From Takakia lepidozioides (lineage: Eukaryota > Streptophyta > Takakiopsida > Takakiales > Takakiaceae): DNA of 64,000 nucleotides. Location: assembly GCA_030704615.1 (NCBI GenBank), contig CM060731.1, positions 52,390,001 through 52,454,000 on the forward strand, given 5' to 3'. Shown one piece after another: positions 1 to 12,700 of the stretch. The position numbers were made by a program, and so were the translations under genes. Under the pieces are notes generated by a model. The model was not told the DNA's origin. It saw nothing but the letters and a program-made list of their open reading frames with translations, and did not search any database. Position 1 is the first letter of the stretch, and every line of letters begins with the position of its first letter.

Positions 1-293
1 TTTAAAAGTCCCTCCAATTCCCTAACTTATGTGAACCATCATGTAAGGCTTCCTGTCAAGAAGAAAAGATGATGACCTGCAGCAACAGATTGGAGTGTGA
101 CAATGAATGGTACAATAGAGGAGGATAAGAGGCGCTCATTCTACTCGGTTAGAGCCCATGGATCACACCTATACAAGGAATGGTAGTTTGTTGGGCACTA
201 AACTGAGTGGGGTGCACTCAAAAATAGACACCACCCCAGCTCATTGTACGTTTGTAGTCACTTGAGTGCCATATTTGGACAATCGTCATCCTA

Positions 294-370
294 GGAGAGA
301 TATGACTCAGACCAACCAACCTAACTAAGAGCCACTTCACTTTGCGGCTACACCCTGGGGGGGTGCGCTC
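294..370 (-). repeat. SINE-like module, diverged copy
   Basis: On the reverse strand this stretch matches the 91-bp element at 1696-1786. It shares the core around GTAGCCGCAAAGTGAAGTGG and CTCTTAGTTA and then a GAGTCATATCTCTCC block. The C-rich 5' end (CGCACCCCCCC) is also kept. No target-site duplication is obvious. The rest of 1-783 shows no gene that can be supported; its ORFs are short and uncharacteristic. Confidence 0.55.
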
Positions 371-791
371 AAGGTAAACTAAATATCATCCAGTTGATCA
401 ACCTAGGTGTACATGATCTCTATCTTCATATTTCAACAATTTTGTGGAAAAAAGAAGAAGGTGTCATATACATTGACAGACAATACAATGAACATTGCTC
501 AAATCGTAAACCAAAAAATAAAGAAATTACTCTCCATATACATTTCTTGAGCATTCAAACTAAATTATACGCTAATAAAATAGTGCGAAGGGGCCGGGGC
601 CATTGGGCTCTGCATTTACTGGTGAGAGAGTACTTAGCCGTTTCTAAGTCCCTCTCAAGGTGGCTTGCATGTGTCTGTGTTTTTATGATGGGACAATCTT
701 CTCCCTGGTGTTTTTCGGCGCCTTAGTGACTTCAGCTTTGCTGTATCATTTCCATTCTCATAGTTGCCCCTGCACAAGCTCTTGTTCTGAC

Positions 792-1414
792 CAGTGTTGG
801 ACCGGTAAATAGGTCTAGGGCGGGTATCAACTAGGGTAAGGGTAATGGTATGAAGGATCACACCAGGCGGGTACGTGCAAGGGCAAGACCCGACAATACC
901 CTGGTGGGGCAGGATACATGGACTTCTAAAATCCTAGCGCAAACCAGACCAGTCTGGTCTTCTTCCTCGCGCTAACACTACATGCATGCGGCGGCTGAGA
1001 GAGAGGATGCAGGGGTAGGGTTTAGGGTAGTTTTCATTATGGATACTAATTTGTTAGGGATGCTAAATGTGTTTGAAGAGGAGTAGATGAAATGCAATGT
1101 GTTCTTTGAAGCACTAATTTCACTTTTTGGACTATCATAGCTACTAGTTAGAACAAACTGACAGAATGTAATTTTGATGTACCTGAAGCGCTGATACCAA
1201 ACCTTGGCACATACGAGGCTGGTATGACTTTTAAAATTTTGTTTTATACCATACCAGTCAGATTTTCAGTTTGATACCATACCATATACCTTACCAGGCT
1301 GTCAAATTTACACATCATTTGATACCAGTACCATATTGGCTTGAAATTCAACTGATCTACCCCAATACCATTACCCTAGTGGTATCAAAAAACCATGATA
1401 CCAGTCCAACACTG
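792..1414. mobile_element. Non-autonomous hAT-type MITE
   Basis: The element begins CAGTGTTGGACCGGTA and ends with its inverted counterpart TACCAGTCCAACACTG, 15 of 16 positions matching. An 8-bp direct duplication GTTCTGAC flanks it at 784-791 and 1415-1422. An 8-bp target duplication and termini starting CAGNG are hallmarks of hAT transposons. The 623-bp interior has many GGTATNR/TACCA repeats and no transposase, so it would need a transposase in trans. Confidence 0.85.
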
Positions 1415-1695
1415 GTTCTGACGAGTCGGCTCTGTAGTAATGTATATTGTTGCAAGGTAAGTTGGACCAAAATTAGCGTCACCAACAAAGTTTTCGGTGA
1501 CTGTCGTGCATAATATCATGAATTGCTTTGAATATAATCAATAATGTTGAGAAACATTTTCCATGTTGATTCCTAACTTCAATATTTACCTATATCAATC
1601 ATCAAATTGTCAATAAAATAAAATATCCAAGAGGTATGGACTTTTGAATACGACAACTGTGGACTGTCACCGCTGCAAATGAAAATACATGGACT

Positions 1696-1786
1696 TAATA
1701 GGGCCCACCCCCGAAAGGGGCAGTAGCCGCAAGGCGAAGTGGCTCTTAGTTACGCCGACTACAAGCCGGAGTCATCTCTCCCTCCC
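1696..1786 (+). mobile_element. 91-bp SINE-like retroposon with 10-bp target duplication
   Basis: A 10-bp direct repeat TACATGGACT lies at 1686-1695 and 1787-1796 and brackets exactly 91 bp. The element starts TAATAGGGCCCACCCCCG and contains GTGGCTCTTAGTTACG, which resembles a tRNA A-box with a 2-nt insertion. About 30 bp on, GAGTCATCTCTCC is a weak B-box-like block. Related copies lie at 294-370 and 63641-63734. No poly-A tail is visible. The tRNA origin is inference; the bounded repeat is directly visible. Confidence 0.7.
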
Positions 1787-1796
1787 TACATGGACT

Positions 1797-2403
1797 CAAA
1801 ATAAGCCCTTGTGCATTTGGTGTATTGTTTTGCTCTTTTGAGGTAAGAGGATCAATTTAGAGAACACTCTAGATTTCAATTTAAAATGACAATATCAGCT
1901 GTCATTTACTACTTATGGACTAATATGAGTGTTATATATAGGTGGATTTGTTCTAGTTTAGTACATCTTGTATTTTGGGCTTTTGAGGTGTTATATTTTA
2001 TTACAAATGATACAAAAATATAATCTTCAATGGCTTGGTTGTATATAGACAAATCGATGTAAAATCTAATTTAAAATATATTAAATATTATTCAAATTAA
2101 AAATTATAGTAAAAATAATCTTTGATATTTGGGATAAGACCCTTTATTAAAAATGTTAAATATATCATTGTCTATCATCATTTAAAATTATTTGAGAAAA
2201 TATCGTCAATTTAAATTTGGTCATACTTCTATAGAAGGGAACAGCCGTTTTTGGTCCACTTTACCCTACAACTACCCTGCGGCGATATTTACTTCTCATC
2301 TTCGCCTCTTCTGATGAGTCGTGGGTGTGGGTTATGTTTTCTCGACTTTGTAAGATCTATGTGCTTCTAGCGACTATGCGGTTGCCGCTCTTTTTCTTCT
2401 TTC
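1797..2403. other. AT-rich DNA without recognisable gene
   Basis: The stretch is AT-rich to about 2230 and becomes C/T-rich just before the LINE relic. I see no coding sequence, RNA gene or repeat boundary; the last 150 bp may be LINE 5' UTR. Confidence 0.4.
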
Positions 2404-3425
2404 ATGCTTGTCTTCATCTTTTTTTCTCAGTTTCTCCTTTGCAGCTTCCTTGCTTCCTCAAAGATGGCATCCTTTGTCTCGGCTATTCCGCTTCATAGAA
2501 GAGACCACTCCTACAGAAGAGAGCACAAGAACCGGTCTGAGGGTTCGAACAGGAGATATAATTACCCAGGCCCGGGGGTTTTAGGCAATGGTCCATTGGA
2601 CCGCAATGACCCTTTCGGTCCGCTTGCCTTCCCCTGGAAGAGACGCTCAAAGCTGGAGTGAGGCAGCATGTCATATTCGCCTGTGCTTACCTGGATATGG
2701 ACATGATTAAAGAGTACTCAAACACTCTCAAAGAGCAGGGTATCCTTGTTCACTTCCCTGGACGAGCCAGGGACAGATATTGGGCAAGATGTGGGCCTTA
2801 GAGCACTTGGGGGCTGATGGAGGCCTCACTCTACATTTTTGCATCCCTCTCGGAAGAGGATTCTACTCCATCATGTTTAATTCTGTTGATCATGCAAGCA
2901 AGGTTGTAAAGTTCAACTCCTCCCTCTCGAAGTTCAAAGTGACAATCTTTCCATGGTCGTCAGAAGGGGGCCACATGGGAGGGGTTATTTATAAACCACA
3001 AGTGATCACGCTGTCTTTTTTGCCTGGAAACTATTTATGATCTCTTCCTGAGATTGGAGCTCATTTCGGTTCTTTTGTGGGGTCCATCATGGCAAACGAT
3101 CATGAAATAACGGATCCTAGGAGTGTGGACACTGATAATGCGGCCTTCGAGATACACAGAGACAGTGGAATTCCACGCAATTAAGCTCCCTAATTTGGAC
3201 AACTCTTTTGTTTTAGTGGTGATTCAAGATGAGTTCCTCTCTGTGGTTTGTCATTTCTGTCACAAGGAGGGACATGTTAAGGCTGACTGTCTTGACATGC
3301 AAGTTAGGAATCATGATGTAGCTCCCTCTCGCAGGCTTTCTAACGTTGATGTTGTCCCACGGACTGTGCATGAGTTCTCAAGACCTTTGGTAAGGAAGCG
3401 AGCATACTCCAATTCGAGAGACTAG
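2404..3425 (+). pseudogene. LINE ORF1 (nucleic-acid-binding Gag-like) relic
   Basis: Three frames together give a plant LINE ORF1. The middle part (2780-3040) has the DUF4283-type pattern GRGFYSIMFNS followed by FKVTIFPWS. The last part (3123-3425) has a CCHC zinc knuckle, CHFCHKEGHVKADC, expected to bind element RNA. Frameshifts separate the parts, so no single protein is made. The start was set at the first long frame; the true ORF start is not certain. An ORF2 relic of the same element follows on the same strand. Confidence 0.75.
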
Positions 3426-3867
3426 CCATCGGCCAAAAGGTTTTAAGGACTCCCCTTCGTCGATAAGTCCGAGGGTTTTTCTACTTACGGTCTATGATGT
3501 TTCAGCGGGTTGCTCCAGCTCAAGTCCTTCACATCCCGATATCGCTACAGCTAATTGTTCATTGACGGATCTTTTTTTCCTGGGGCCCCCTGCTCAGTCA
3601 GCATGCTTGCTTTGTCAGGTCAGACCTTGGTTTCTATTCTCGATGATTTCAGGGAATTGGACGTATGTCACAGACACTTCAGTGATACCTGCTCAGCCTG
3701 GCGGTGACCATCTCCTCTCAGGAGCCAAACGGAATGACATCAGTTTCTTCTGGATTACTCCTTTGGTTATCTTCAAATGGACTTTCAAGCCATCATTTTG
3801 TGGTTATTCCATGGGCTTCACTCGGAAACCCCCATGTGAAGCCCTGGCAAGTGTAAACTAGTCTCTT

Positions 3868-4835
3868 AAGGGAGAAAAGATGACAAGATATTTCTTCCTT
3901 AAGGCCAAGCAAAGGAGAGCTGCTACCACGATTAGTGCCTTCTCTAACGGTAAGGGTGCTAGCATCACCTCTTCTAAGGAGATGGCTACTTTCGCTGCCT
4001 CGTACTTCGCCAACCTATTCAGTAAGAATACCCCTGGCTCTCTGCAAGCCTCGACCAAGCAAACGGTGATTGACATTTTCCCTTCTCTCATTTCCAACGA
4101 CGACTTGCTTGGCCTCTCTGCTCCCTTCACAGTCATAGAACTGGGAGATGCCCTGAATAAACTTAGTTCTTTCAAGTCTCCAGGCTTGGATGGGCTTCTT
4201 GTGGAATTTTTTAAAACCATCTGGATGGAGTTAAATGAGGAGTTTTTGCCAATGACAATGGATATTCTGGACAAAGCTGGCATTATGCCTTCACAGCTAA
4301 GCCAGGGCTCATCACTCTCATTTTAAAAAAAGGCAATAGAGATGAGATTCCTAACTACAGACCAATTACTCTCTTGAACTCAATCTACAAGATAATCGCC
4401 AAGGCATTGGCTGTTAGACTTCAAAACCTGCTGTACAAGCTGATTCGCCCTGAGCAGACTGGTTTTCTTATAAAAAGGGGGATGATCCTTGACAACGTCC
4501 TCCTAGTCAAAAAAGCCCTGCACCATACTCATGAGTCCAACCAACCTCTTGCTCTTCTTATGCTTGATTTCGAGAAAGCTTTGACAACATTGGGTGGGAG
4601 TACATGTTCCTGGCCAATGAGAAATGTGGCATATCGGGTAATTTCCTAGCATGGATCAGAATTCTGCTCTTGTCTGCCTCTAGGAAAGTTACGATCAACG
4701 GCACCCTTTCTAAACCTTTTCGTCTTTTTCGCTCTGTGAGACAGGGATCCCCTCTCTCTTGACCTTTCTTTTCCTATTTGCCGCTGATGGATTAGGCCAT
4801 CTGCACATCTCGGTTTGAGGGGCTTCACTTAATGA
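3868..4835 (+). pseudogene. LINE ORF2 reverse-transcriptase relic, truncated
   Basis: The segment before the RT reads like plant L1-type ORF2 (YFFLKAKQRRAATTIS; SPGLDGL). The RT finger/palm follows: a NYRPITLLNSIYKIIAKALA-type block near 4350-4400, RPEQTGFLIKRG, LLMLDFEKA, then VRQGSPLS near 4735. Frames change several times and stops intervene. The sequence ends before the catalytic YxDD block. The ~450 bp separating this from ORF1 is too short for the apurinic endonuclease domain, so that is deleted as well. It is a dead, internally deleted copy. Confidence 0.8.
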
Positions 4836-5724
4836 GCGCCTTCGTCCCTCTTGAGTGCCTAAGTCACTCAAGGGTCGTTCAGCCCCCACTCCCACTACTA
4901 CCACTGCCTCGGCCAATGTCCTTCTTGAATGCCAGCTAAGCCCCTTAAGGCGCATGCTAGATCATGAGCCCAACAACGGTGAGCCTACCATATCCGAAAC
5001 CTATGGACCTATTACTGCGGAATGAACACCTATTACCGTGGGAACTAGCATTGAATGGTGTGGAGAACAACACGAGTACATATGTGAAAGTTCATCATCA
5101 TTTCAGCTGTGTGTACATCTAGAACTATATAAGGTTCCAATTCGTTCATCTACTGAGCTGAACTCCACACCTTGCCTATGGTGCTAGTCTTGAATCTAAC
5201 TTGAGTTAGTCTCAAATGTTTTCAAATAATTTGCAAGAACTTGACGACACTGTGTATAAATGGATTAGATGAGGACAAAAACCCTGACATTTGAAAAGGA
5301 TAAGTTACGAAAAAAAAATCCAATGCCAATATCTACCAATGTCTCCTGCAACATGACAGAGTTCAATAGAACGACAAGCAGTACAAAGCATATTAGAGAT
5401 TTAGGGTCGCTAGACAATGTATACGTTGACGAACACATGCAAGCATCAGACGAGGGGAAGAGAGAGGAGTGAAAGGAGGAGGAACTTCATGAGCAGTAAG
5501 CTGAAGGGTAGCAGGAGGGTCAACAGGAGAGGGAGGAGCAGCAGGAGGAATGGGGGCAGAGGAGTCTGACAGAGAACTTAGCCACTTCTCATTTGCGTTT
5601 GATGATTGGACAATGCTTTGAAGTGGCTGCTGCCATTGCGACCATGGAAAACAATGCCAAAAGACTCTTCAACAACAGCAATTGTCACCCACTCGGCTCA
5701 AATTAGAGAGACATTCCCATCTGG
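4836..5724. other. No gene recognised
   Basis: This interval has no convincing coding sequence. A purine-rich stretch (about 5455-5565, many GGAGGAG units) is low complexity. A short repeat of TTGAGTGCCTAAGTCACTCAAGG type near 4850 is a small inverted repeat of unknown meaning. Confidence 0.4.
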
Positions 5725-6500
5725 TCACTTCAGCCACCATAGACGTGCTAGCCTGAGAATCACGCTGAGGCACGAAGGTAGTCCCCAAACTTGGTTCCTA
5801 CTCGTATAAAGAAGCAAGATATTGACAAGGGAGATATGGTAGAGAGAGTATCCTGGGCTCGCAAGTGACCCCATCTTTATGGCCCCAGCCTGCGACCAAG
5901 GAAAGATGTGAACTTTGTGCCTGGAGTGATGGGTGTTGAAGGACAACGCCTTATCAGCTGCATTTGGAGAGTCAAGCATGACAACAAAGAAGCCCCGACC
6001 CAAAGAGAGACAGAAGAACTGAGAGGGTTGGACTTTAGCCCCAAGGTGTTCAATAACCCATTCGTGGAACCCAGCTCCTGTCCTTAAGTTTGCCCCGAAA
6101 ATGGAGGAGAAACCTCAGGGCCTACTGACTCAGACAGATAAGGATGATCAGGAGGAGAAGCAATCCAATAAGGGGGGCCACGGCCGAGAAGGGAGGGGAG
6201 AGAAGCAGAAGGCAAAGAAGAAGGGTAGGAGGATGAGTGTTCATCCAAGGAAAGCTGGCTTCCCAGCTTCCCCAGCCACGGTCTCTGAAGTTGCCCCTGA
6301 ATGAGCCTCTCTTTCCCCATCTACCTGCACCATCACCTTCTAGCAGCCATGAAAGCAGTACCACCACAGAAGAAAGGAGGCACTGTAAAGCAAGAACTAC
6401 AGAGCTAAGACTTCAAGACGAACACAACACAAGCACAATAAACACTCACAGAAAGAACACCGACAGGAAGGGAGATTAGCAAAGGGTGAGAGGAGAGAAG
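5725..6500 (-). pseudogene. Second LINE ORF1 relic, reverse strand
   Basis: On the reverse strand 5725-6003 encodes GRGFFVVMLDSPNAADKALS followed by HKVHIFPWSQ. This is the same DUF4283-like region as the LINE relic at 2780-3040 but diverged, and in opposite orientation. Upstream (6084-6367) lies a low-complexity, Ser/Pro-rich N-terminal part in other frames. No ORF2 is attached. It lies just beyond the 3' end of the MidA-family gene. Confidence 0.65.
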
Positions 6501-6778
6501 TGAAGCAAAGCCAGCGACTATCCACTTGTTCACTGACAACCGTCACGTCCTTTGATCACTAATAACTTAAAATATTGCTTTTGACTTGGTTAGATCATTT
6601 TAGCACTGCAACACAATTATTTGCTGAATGTGCAGATACATGTGTGAGTTCTTCGATTTAAACCTACAGCTCTCTTAAAGGTAGCTGTCACTGCAAATGG
6701 GAATACCAGCAGAAGGTAAGTGATCCAAAATCTTGATGGAAAATAATGTTTCTATTTAACAGAGACTGGACCAGAAAT

Positions 6779-9700
6779 TTATTTAGGAAGACTAATATAA
6801 AACTTGGTGTTGCTATAATCTTCCAGCAGAGGGTTGAAACCATCCTGTGTTTTGGTCTTTTTAGTGTCAGCACACTGCTCCATAAACTCAGCTGAGGAGA
6901 CCTGACACAGCCCACCCTGCATCTTCATTAGCCCCTGCTTTACCGGTGTTTAGCAACAACCACTTCCAACCTAATCCATCAAACCCTAGTCGTAAGAATG
7001 AAAAAAGAGTTCAGCCTGAAATAATTTCGGGTCTGCTTTCCTAAGAGATTGCAGTTACTGAGTACAACCCAGGATCACCCAGTGAGCTTGGTTATATGCT
7101 ATGTAATTTTCTTTATAGGAGAAAAAGCTCGAGGCTGAGCCAAAAGCCCAGGCCCTCCTGAGGCCTAGTTTTTGGGCAAATCACACACAGCAGATTGATG
7201 CTTGTGTGAAGGGATTTCTAGAGGATATCTGGAAAACCCGGATTAATTCTTTATATGGAGGTAAGTCTTACTACCAACGTCAGCCCCTGACAGAGGTAGG
7301 TTCTGTCCCTTTTGTTCCCGCTCAAACTGGGCGCGGGGTCAATGGCCACAAGGCTACGGCAAACAACGTCTTATGAGTACAATTTATAGGAGAAAATGAA
7401 CTTTCATCAGGAAATGAAGTGAAATGGTACTTTATAAAGTCCGCAGAAAGCTCAAAGAGCTTATGGGACAAAGGAAAACAAGAAACAAGAAAGAGAAAGA
7501 AAAACAAAAAGTAAAGAAGTAACCCTACAGGCCTACCACTGATGACATGCGATTGCTTGTGTGTTTCCTTCCTGGGGATCCACAGTGGCTGGCAGCATAC
7601 TGATCCAAGTGTTGCAGCAGCTGGAAATCGGTCGGGAAGAAAATGTCCACATCTCCCTGCAGACCAACCCATAGTGACCACTTGTGGTCGATTCAGGTTT
7701 GACAACTTGAGCAATCTACAGGCCTTGCCAACATGAAAAGGAATGAGGCAGAAACTTTCTGATGAATGACGTATCATGGGCGTGATTTTCCCTTAAAAAA
7801 TTGAGCGGGATATGCATGCATGCTGTGGGGTCATTACACATGCATAGGTTGGCTGACCAAAATTGTTCGAAGCCCAGGGTAATCTCACACAACCCACTGT
7901 GGACTACCCCACCACCTGACATGTGACTAGCAAAACCACAATTTGCTGGATGCAAGCAGTCTCTATCACAAGTGGTGCCCGACAACAAATAACAGGAGAG
8001 ATGCTCAAGTGTACCTTCGCTTCAAGGTAAGTAGAGTGGTCCCTTGTCTGTCCCTCTTCCTGCAAACATAGATGATCACAGAGCACTCACTTGGGCATGA
8101 GCTAGTAATGTAATAGTGTAACAGGCCTTTTGAAGAATGTATCTACTTGAGTGACATCTTGTTGGGAATGGTCCTTTCATGAATTGGCTCACACCTACTT
8201 TGGACTGAAGACCACTCAGCAATCCATACTCAAATCGCAACCATCGTTAAGCTTGGTCAACGTCCATGCAGGAGACATCACTTTGGGCTTCCACCACTTG
8301 CAAGCTGCACGTGTTTCTGTCTTGTGACTGACCTACTCGTGAGTGTAATAACTTGTCATTTGACATATGGCTCCTGAAGACCTGGGATGTAAACTCTTCT
8401 GACATCCACATATCTAACTGCCTGACTTGTGAGCAACAATGTCATTTCCTGAGCTTACTCTTGCTGGTTGCGAACAAACAAGACTGGGGGAGTTTATTAC
8501 CTTGCTAGCCACAAGGGGAGCCCGGGCTCCAGTAACTTTGACTCCGGGAAGGCAACTGAAGTCAGCTGCAATGAGGACCATATTGGGACGTGTCCTGTGT
8601 AAATTCTCTAGCAATTGCTGCATTTTTCACCACCCCACAAAAAGGTCCTTGCTTAAAACATAAGATGATGATTGGAAGGTACCCAAAGACAAGGTATAAG
8701 AGAGATTCATCTTGACATGTTAACTACACTTAGAAAAATAGAGTCTTTATATTCTGGACTTAATATTTTCTATGTCTCAAACCCCTGCTCACAAATCAAG
8801 ATACATACAACACACTCCATTTTTTAGCTTTCAAAAGCAGTCACTCAAGTGCAACCATAGTTGGTACCAGGCAACCCGTAGGTATCCAAGAAAGCTCTGA
8901 AAGGGAGATGAATCTAGAGAGAGTGGTCCGTGCTGCTGAGACCAGCCTTGCCAAAGAGCTGCTGCCATCTGAACTTTGTGCAATCACATCCAAGCAACGC
9001 TCGATCAGAGGGTCTTTGAGAATCCGCCGTTCTTCTGTAGTACGCAAATTAATCCTGGAACACCCACATTTGCCTCATGGACCACTCAATTGAGAAGCTG
9101 TCTGTATGGTTGCACATGAAAGAATTATTCAACCTCAAGGAAAAGTTTATTCTCTAATCCCCAACTGGCTTCAACCTACCGTAGGTACTACTCCAGCCAG
9201 TCTGCAACTACATAAGGCATCTCAATGATAGCTGTGGCTTCCCTGCTGTACGTTGCAGATGCAAGCTCTTTTTGGCGGCAATACATGCTGGAGGTCCTTC
9301 GAAAATTGCCAACAGCAATTGCTTGTACTGTTGCTGTGAAATGAAATGCTGAATGAAGGTCGTCAGGTCTTTCAGCCCACCCAACTTGGGGCTTTTCTTT
9401 GGGTGGGCTGGACGTGTCTCTATCTGTGGAGTCCCAAGTTGCAAAGGAGTCTCTGCATCAAGCAGATATATGTGCAAGTGACCATGCTTACCAACGGAGA
9501 AAGAGTCCACCACCATATGAATATCTAGAAACACACCATTGCTGTTCAATTAGAGCGGAGCGGTTCCTGAAGGACCGTACCCAGAATAGCTGTGAGAGAC
9601 CCAAGTTTCCATCCATGCTGATGTAGGCGTCTCTCTGTAAACTAGGTCATGTGGTAAATTGTCCAGCACCTGAAATGATAACAGGTGATATGAAGAAATT

Positions 9701-12700
9701 GTTAGAAAACTAGACCTGTCTCACCCTAGAGATATTGACATGAAGCTTCTATTCACAAGTAGCAGTACAAAAGCTTGACAGCTGAATAATACAGGAATTA
9801 GCTGGTACTAACAAGATGAGAGCCTTGAAGCTCGCTCGCTCCCTACTACAAAGGAAAGCTAATAGAGTTGATTGTAGATGCTGGACTTCTCCTCCTCCTC
9901 CTCTCTGCAATCTAATAGGATAGCACATCAAACTACATGCTAGAAGAAGTGCGGGGCATTGCCTCAGCCTCTCCCTATATCCTACTCAGGTTCTCTGGAA
10001 CCTTCTCGTAGGAACCATCCCTAGCCGTCAAAAAACCCTAACAGTCCCCATGGTTAACTAAGTCTGAGCTGACTTTCAACAGAAATAAACAGCCCACTCA
10101 AGGTGTATACCACAGCATTAAAGCTTGCAGGGACGGGATTCAATACATACACTGTTAGCCTGTGCTTAACAATTAGGCTGGAACAAAATTGGGGACTCCT
10201 TCCAACTCATATATCATTGGGTTACATGATACCACTCCTATGGCTGACCCTGACACAGCAACTATGCAAATAATCCTTGCCAAGAATGCAACCTCAAGTT
10301 CATAGATTCTGTCTTGGGATTTCAACTCCTCACCAGCCTATATACAGAGTCAAAGTGTTGAAATTTCAATCCATCCAACTATCCCCTTCCTTCTGGAACG
10401 AGCAATGCTGGATCCCATCAAGACGGGTAATTCAGTGCCATAGGAACAGGTGCATTTCCAGGACTGTAACATTGTAAGCCACTTCCAAACAGTACATGAG
10501 GTCCAACTTTAAGTGTGACAGTCAAGTAACCATAGAGGAGAAAGAACAGACCTCAAGCATGATTACAAAGCACGTCTGCCCATCAACAGCCCCTGCTCCC
10601 ACAAAATACAGTTTGGATGAGCAAGGTAATCCTCAGAAAAGTTAGCTTTTCAACTGTCGCATTGGCATACTTTCATCCCTTTAAGGCAGTCATGTCCTTG
10701 GTGCTTTGGCTACTAGACCTTGCATGATAGCCTACTTACATGCACTAAAGAAATGGCCAAGATGCATGACCTGTAATTGCACCTACTGTGGTTTCAGCTA
10801 ACATTAGTCGATTATTGGCTACACAGGTCATTGATGACTGCCTCAGCATGGACTTGATTTCATTTGGATCACAGTCGAGCGTGGTGTCTCACAGTATATT
10901 TAAGCTAGACATTTTTGTACTAACTACAGTTACTGCCCTAAACTGCAGTTGGCAGGCATTCCCCTTCTCATGTAAAGGGTGTATCAGGCAGTATTCAAGA
11001 CAAGGTTGCCCATTACAGCTTGGCTCATCTTGTATTTGAAGTCACCTTGAAGTGTGAAACCACCTCTCCCTTTCTGGATTCCTGACTGATCTAGTTGGAC
11101 TGACTTGTAGGAAAAATGTGTACCCCATGGACTTGGGTCACTGCCACTCCCACAATTGACATGAAAGCGACGGCAATGGCTCTTCACACGGCCCACTCTG
11201 TGCTGCTGTTTCAGTGCCAGCGCAGCACTAATTTCGACTGACCTGCCACAGACCAGTTAGAAATTTCAGCTCACCTGACAAAAGTTCAGTGCACAAGCAC
11301 TTTTGCTCTGGGGAAACACTCGTGACATCTTGGAACTCACAATTACTTACCCACGTTACATCTAGGCACCTGCACAGATTAGTGACATGATGAGTCACAA
11401 ATCATCAAACAGAGACTTTTGGATTAGCTAGTCTACCTCATGGCAGAGCCCCCTAAAGGAGCCTCTGTCATAGACACAGGAAAACATTGATGCATCACAG
11501 ACCCTCGATTGTATCATGAGGTTCCAGAAGTAAAACGCCAGCACCACTCACGTGTAGCTCATGCTTTTGTAGACTGGAGGTGCCTTTGCCCTGATGTAAT
11601 CAAGAATGCCGCTAGCGCATGTGCCTGTCCCTCCCCCTATTTCATAGATCTGTTTACAAATCTTATCAGCACATATTTTTTTTTTCAAATTAAGGTCAGC
11701 TGTGGACAATAGCAAGCTTCCAAGAGACAAGATGATAGGATGATAGATATTATAGCCCTTCACGCACCTTGAGGGGTATTGTTGGATCCAATGTGCGTAG
11801 TATATACTCAGCAATGGCGTACCCATACCAGGGCTGCATAAAACAACCACATAAATATAAAACACTTGCCACATAGGCCTCACATCCAAATGAAAACACA
11901 AACAAAAATAAACTCAGCCAGTTATATATCCTTTTACTTTAAAAAAGCAGCAAAGGACAAAAAGAGTGCACCTGAAACACCTCCACAGGGGTAAACCAAG
12001 CTACCCCATTTTGCTTGTACAAGTTGTCCAGGCATTGCAGATATGCCTTTCGCCCTATCCAACATGCAGTTGCAACTATACTCTCCGTCAAATGGGCTTC
12101 TTGGTATGCACAGATCAGACCTACCTCTCCCTTGTCCCTCCCCCAACCCTCACCTCTCTCTATATATTCGATAAAAGCTATCGCCTCCTGAGCCACATTC
12201 TGGATTTTATTGTTGCATCAACTTGATGCTATGAAGAGCAGTTCATACGCCATCATTTATCTGATTTTAGGATTTTTCTTATTCCGCAAAAACGTCTGTA
12301 CCAAACATCAGACGGTAAGAATGGACAGGAATCACAACTACACTCTAGCAGTAGGTCCACCATTACCTTGAAGGAGGTTGAAGCAAATGGGTTCCATCAA
12401 GGCGCCGACTGCCTCAGCTCTTGCAGCAAAATAGCCTGAGTCAGGGTCGTACAAAGCAGAATGAATGTAGTCCCGTACCTGTAAAGCAGCCTTTCAGTTC
12501 CAGTCCGCTCCATAATGCCAGGAGCAATTTAGCGCATGGATACAACTAAATGGCCTGGCCTCAGGGCCTTGATGTGGTTGACCCCCACAGATGGTTCCTT
12601 AGTAGAGCAGTCTTATTTCCCTCCTGCTGTTCGCCCAGGATATCTACTGCTATATAAGCTGTTGCAGGATGGATGTAAAAGATAATGTTTGAGCTGTAAG

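Noticed and set aside
9208-9549. 113-residue reverse-strand ORF as an extra exon of the MidA-family gene
   Set aside because: It shows no similarity to family motifs, and the flanking exons can join in phase without it.
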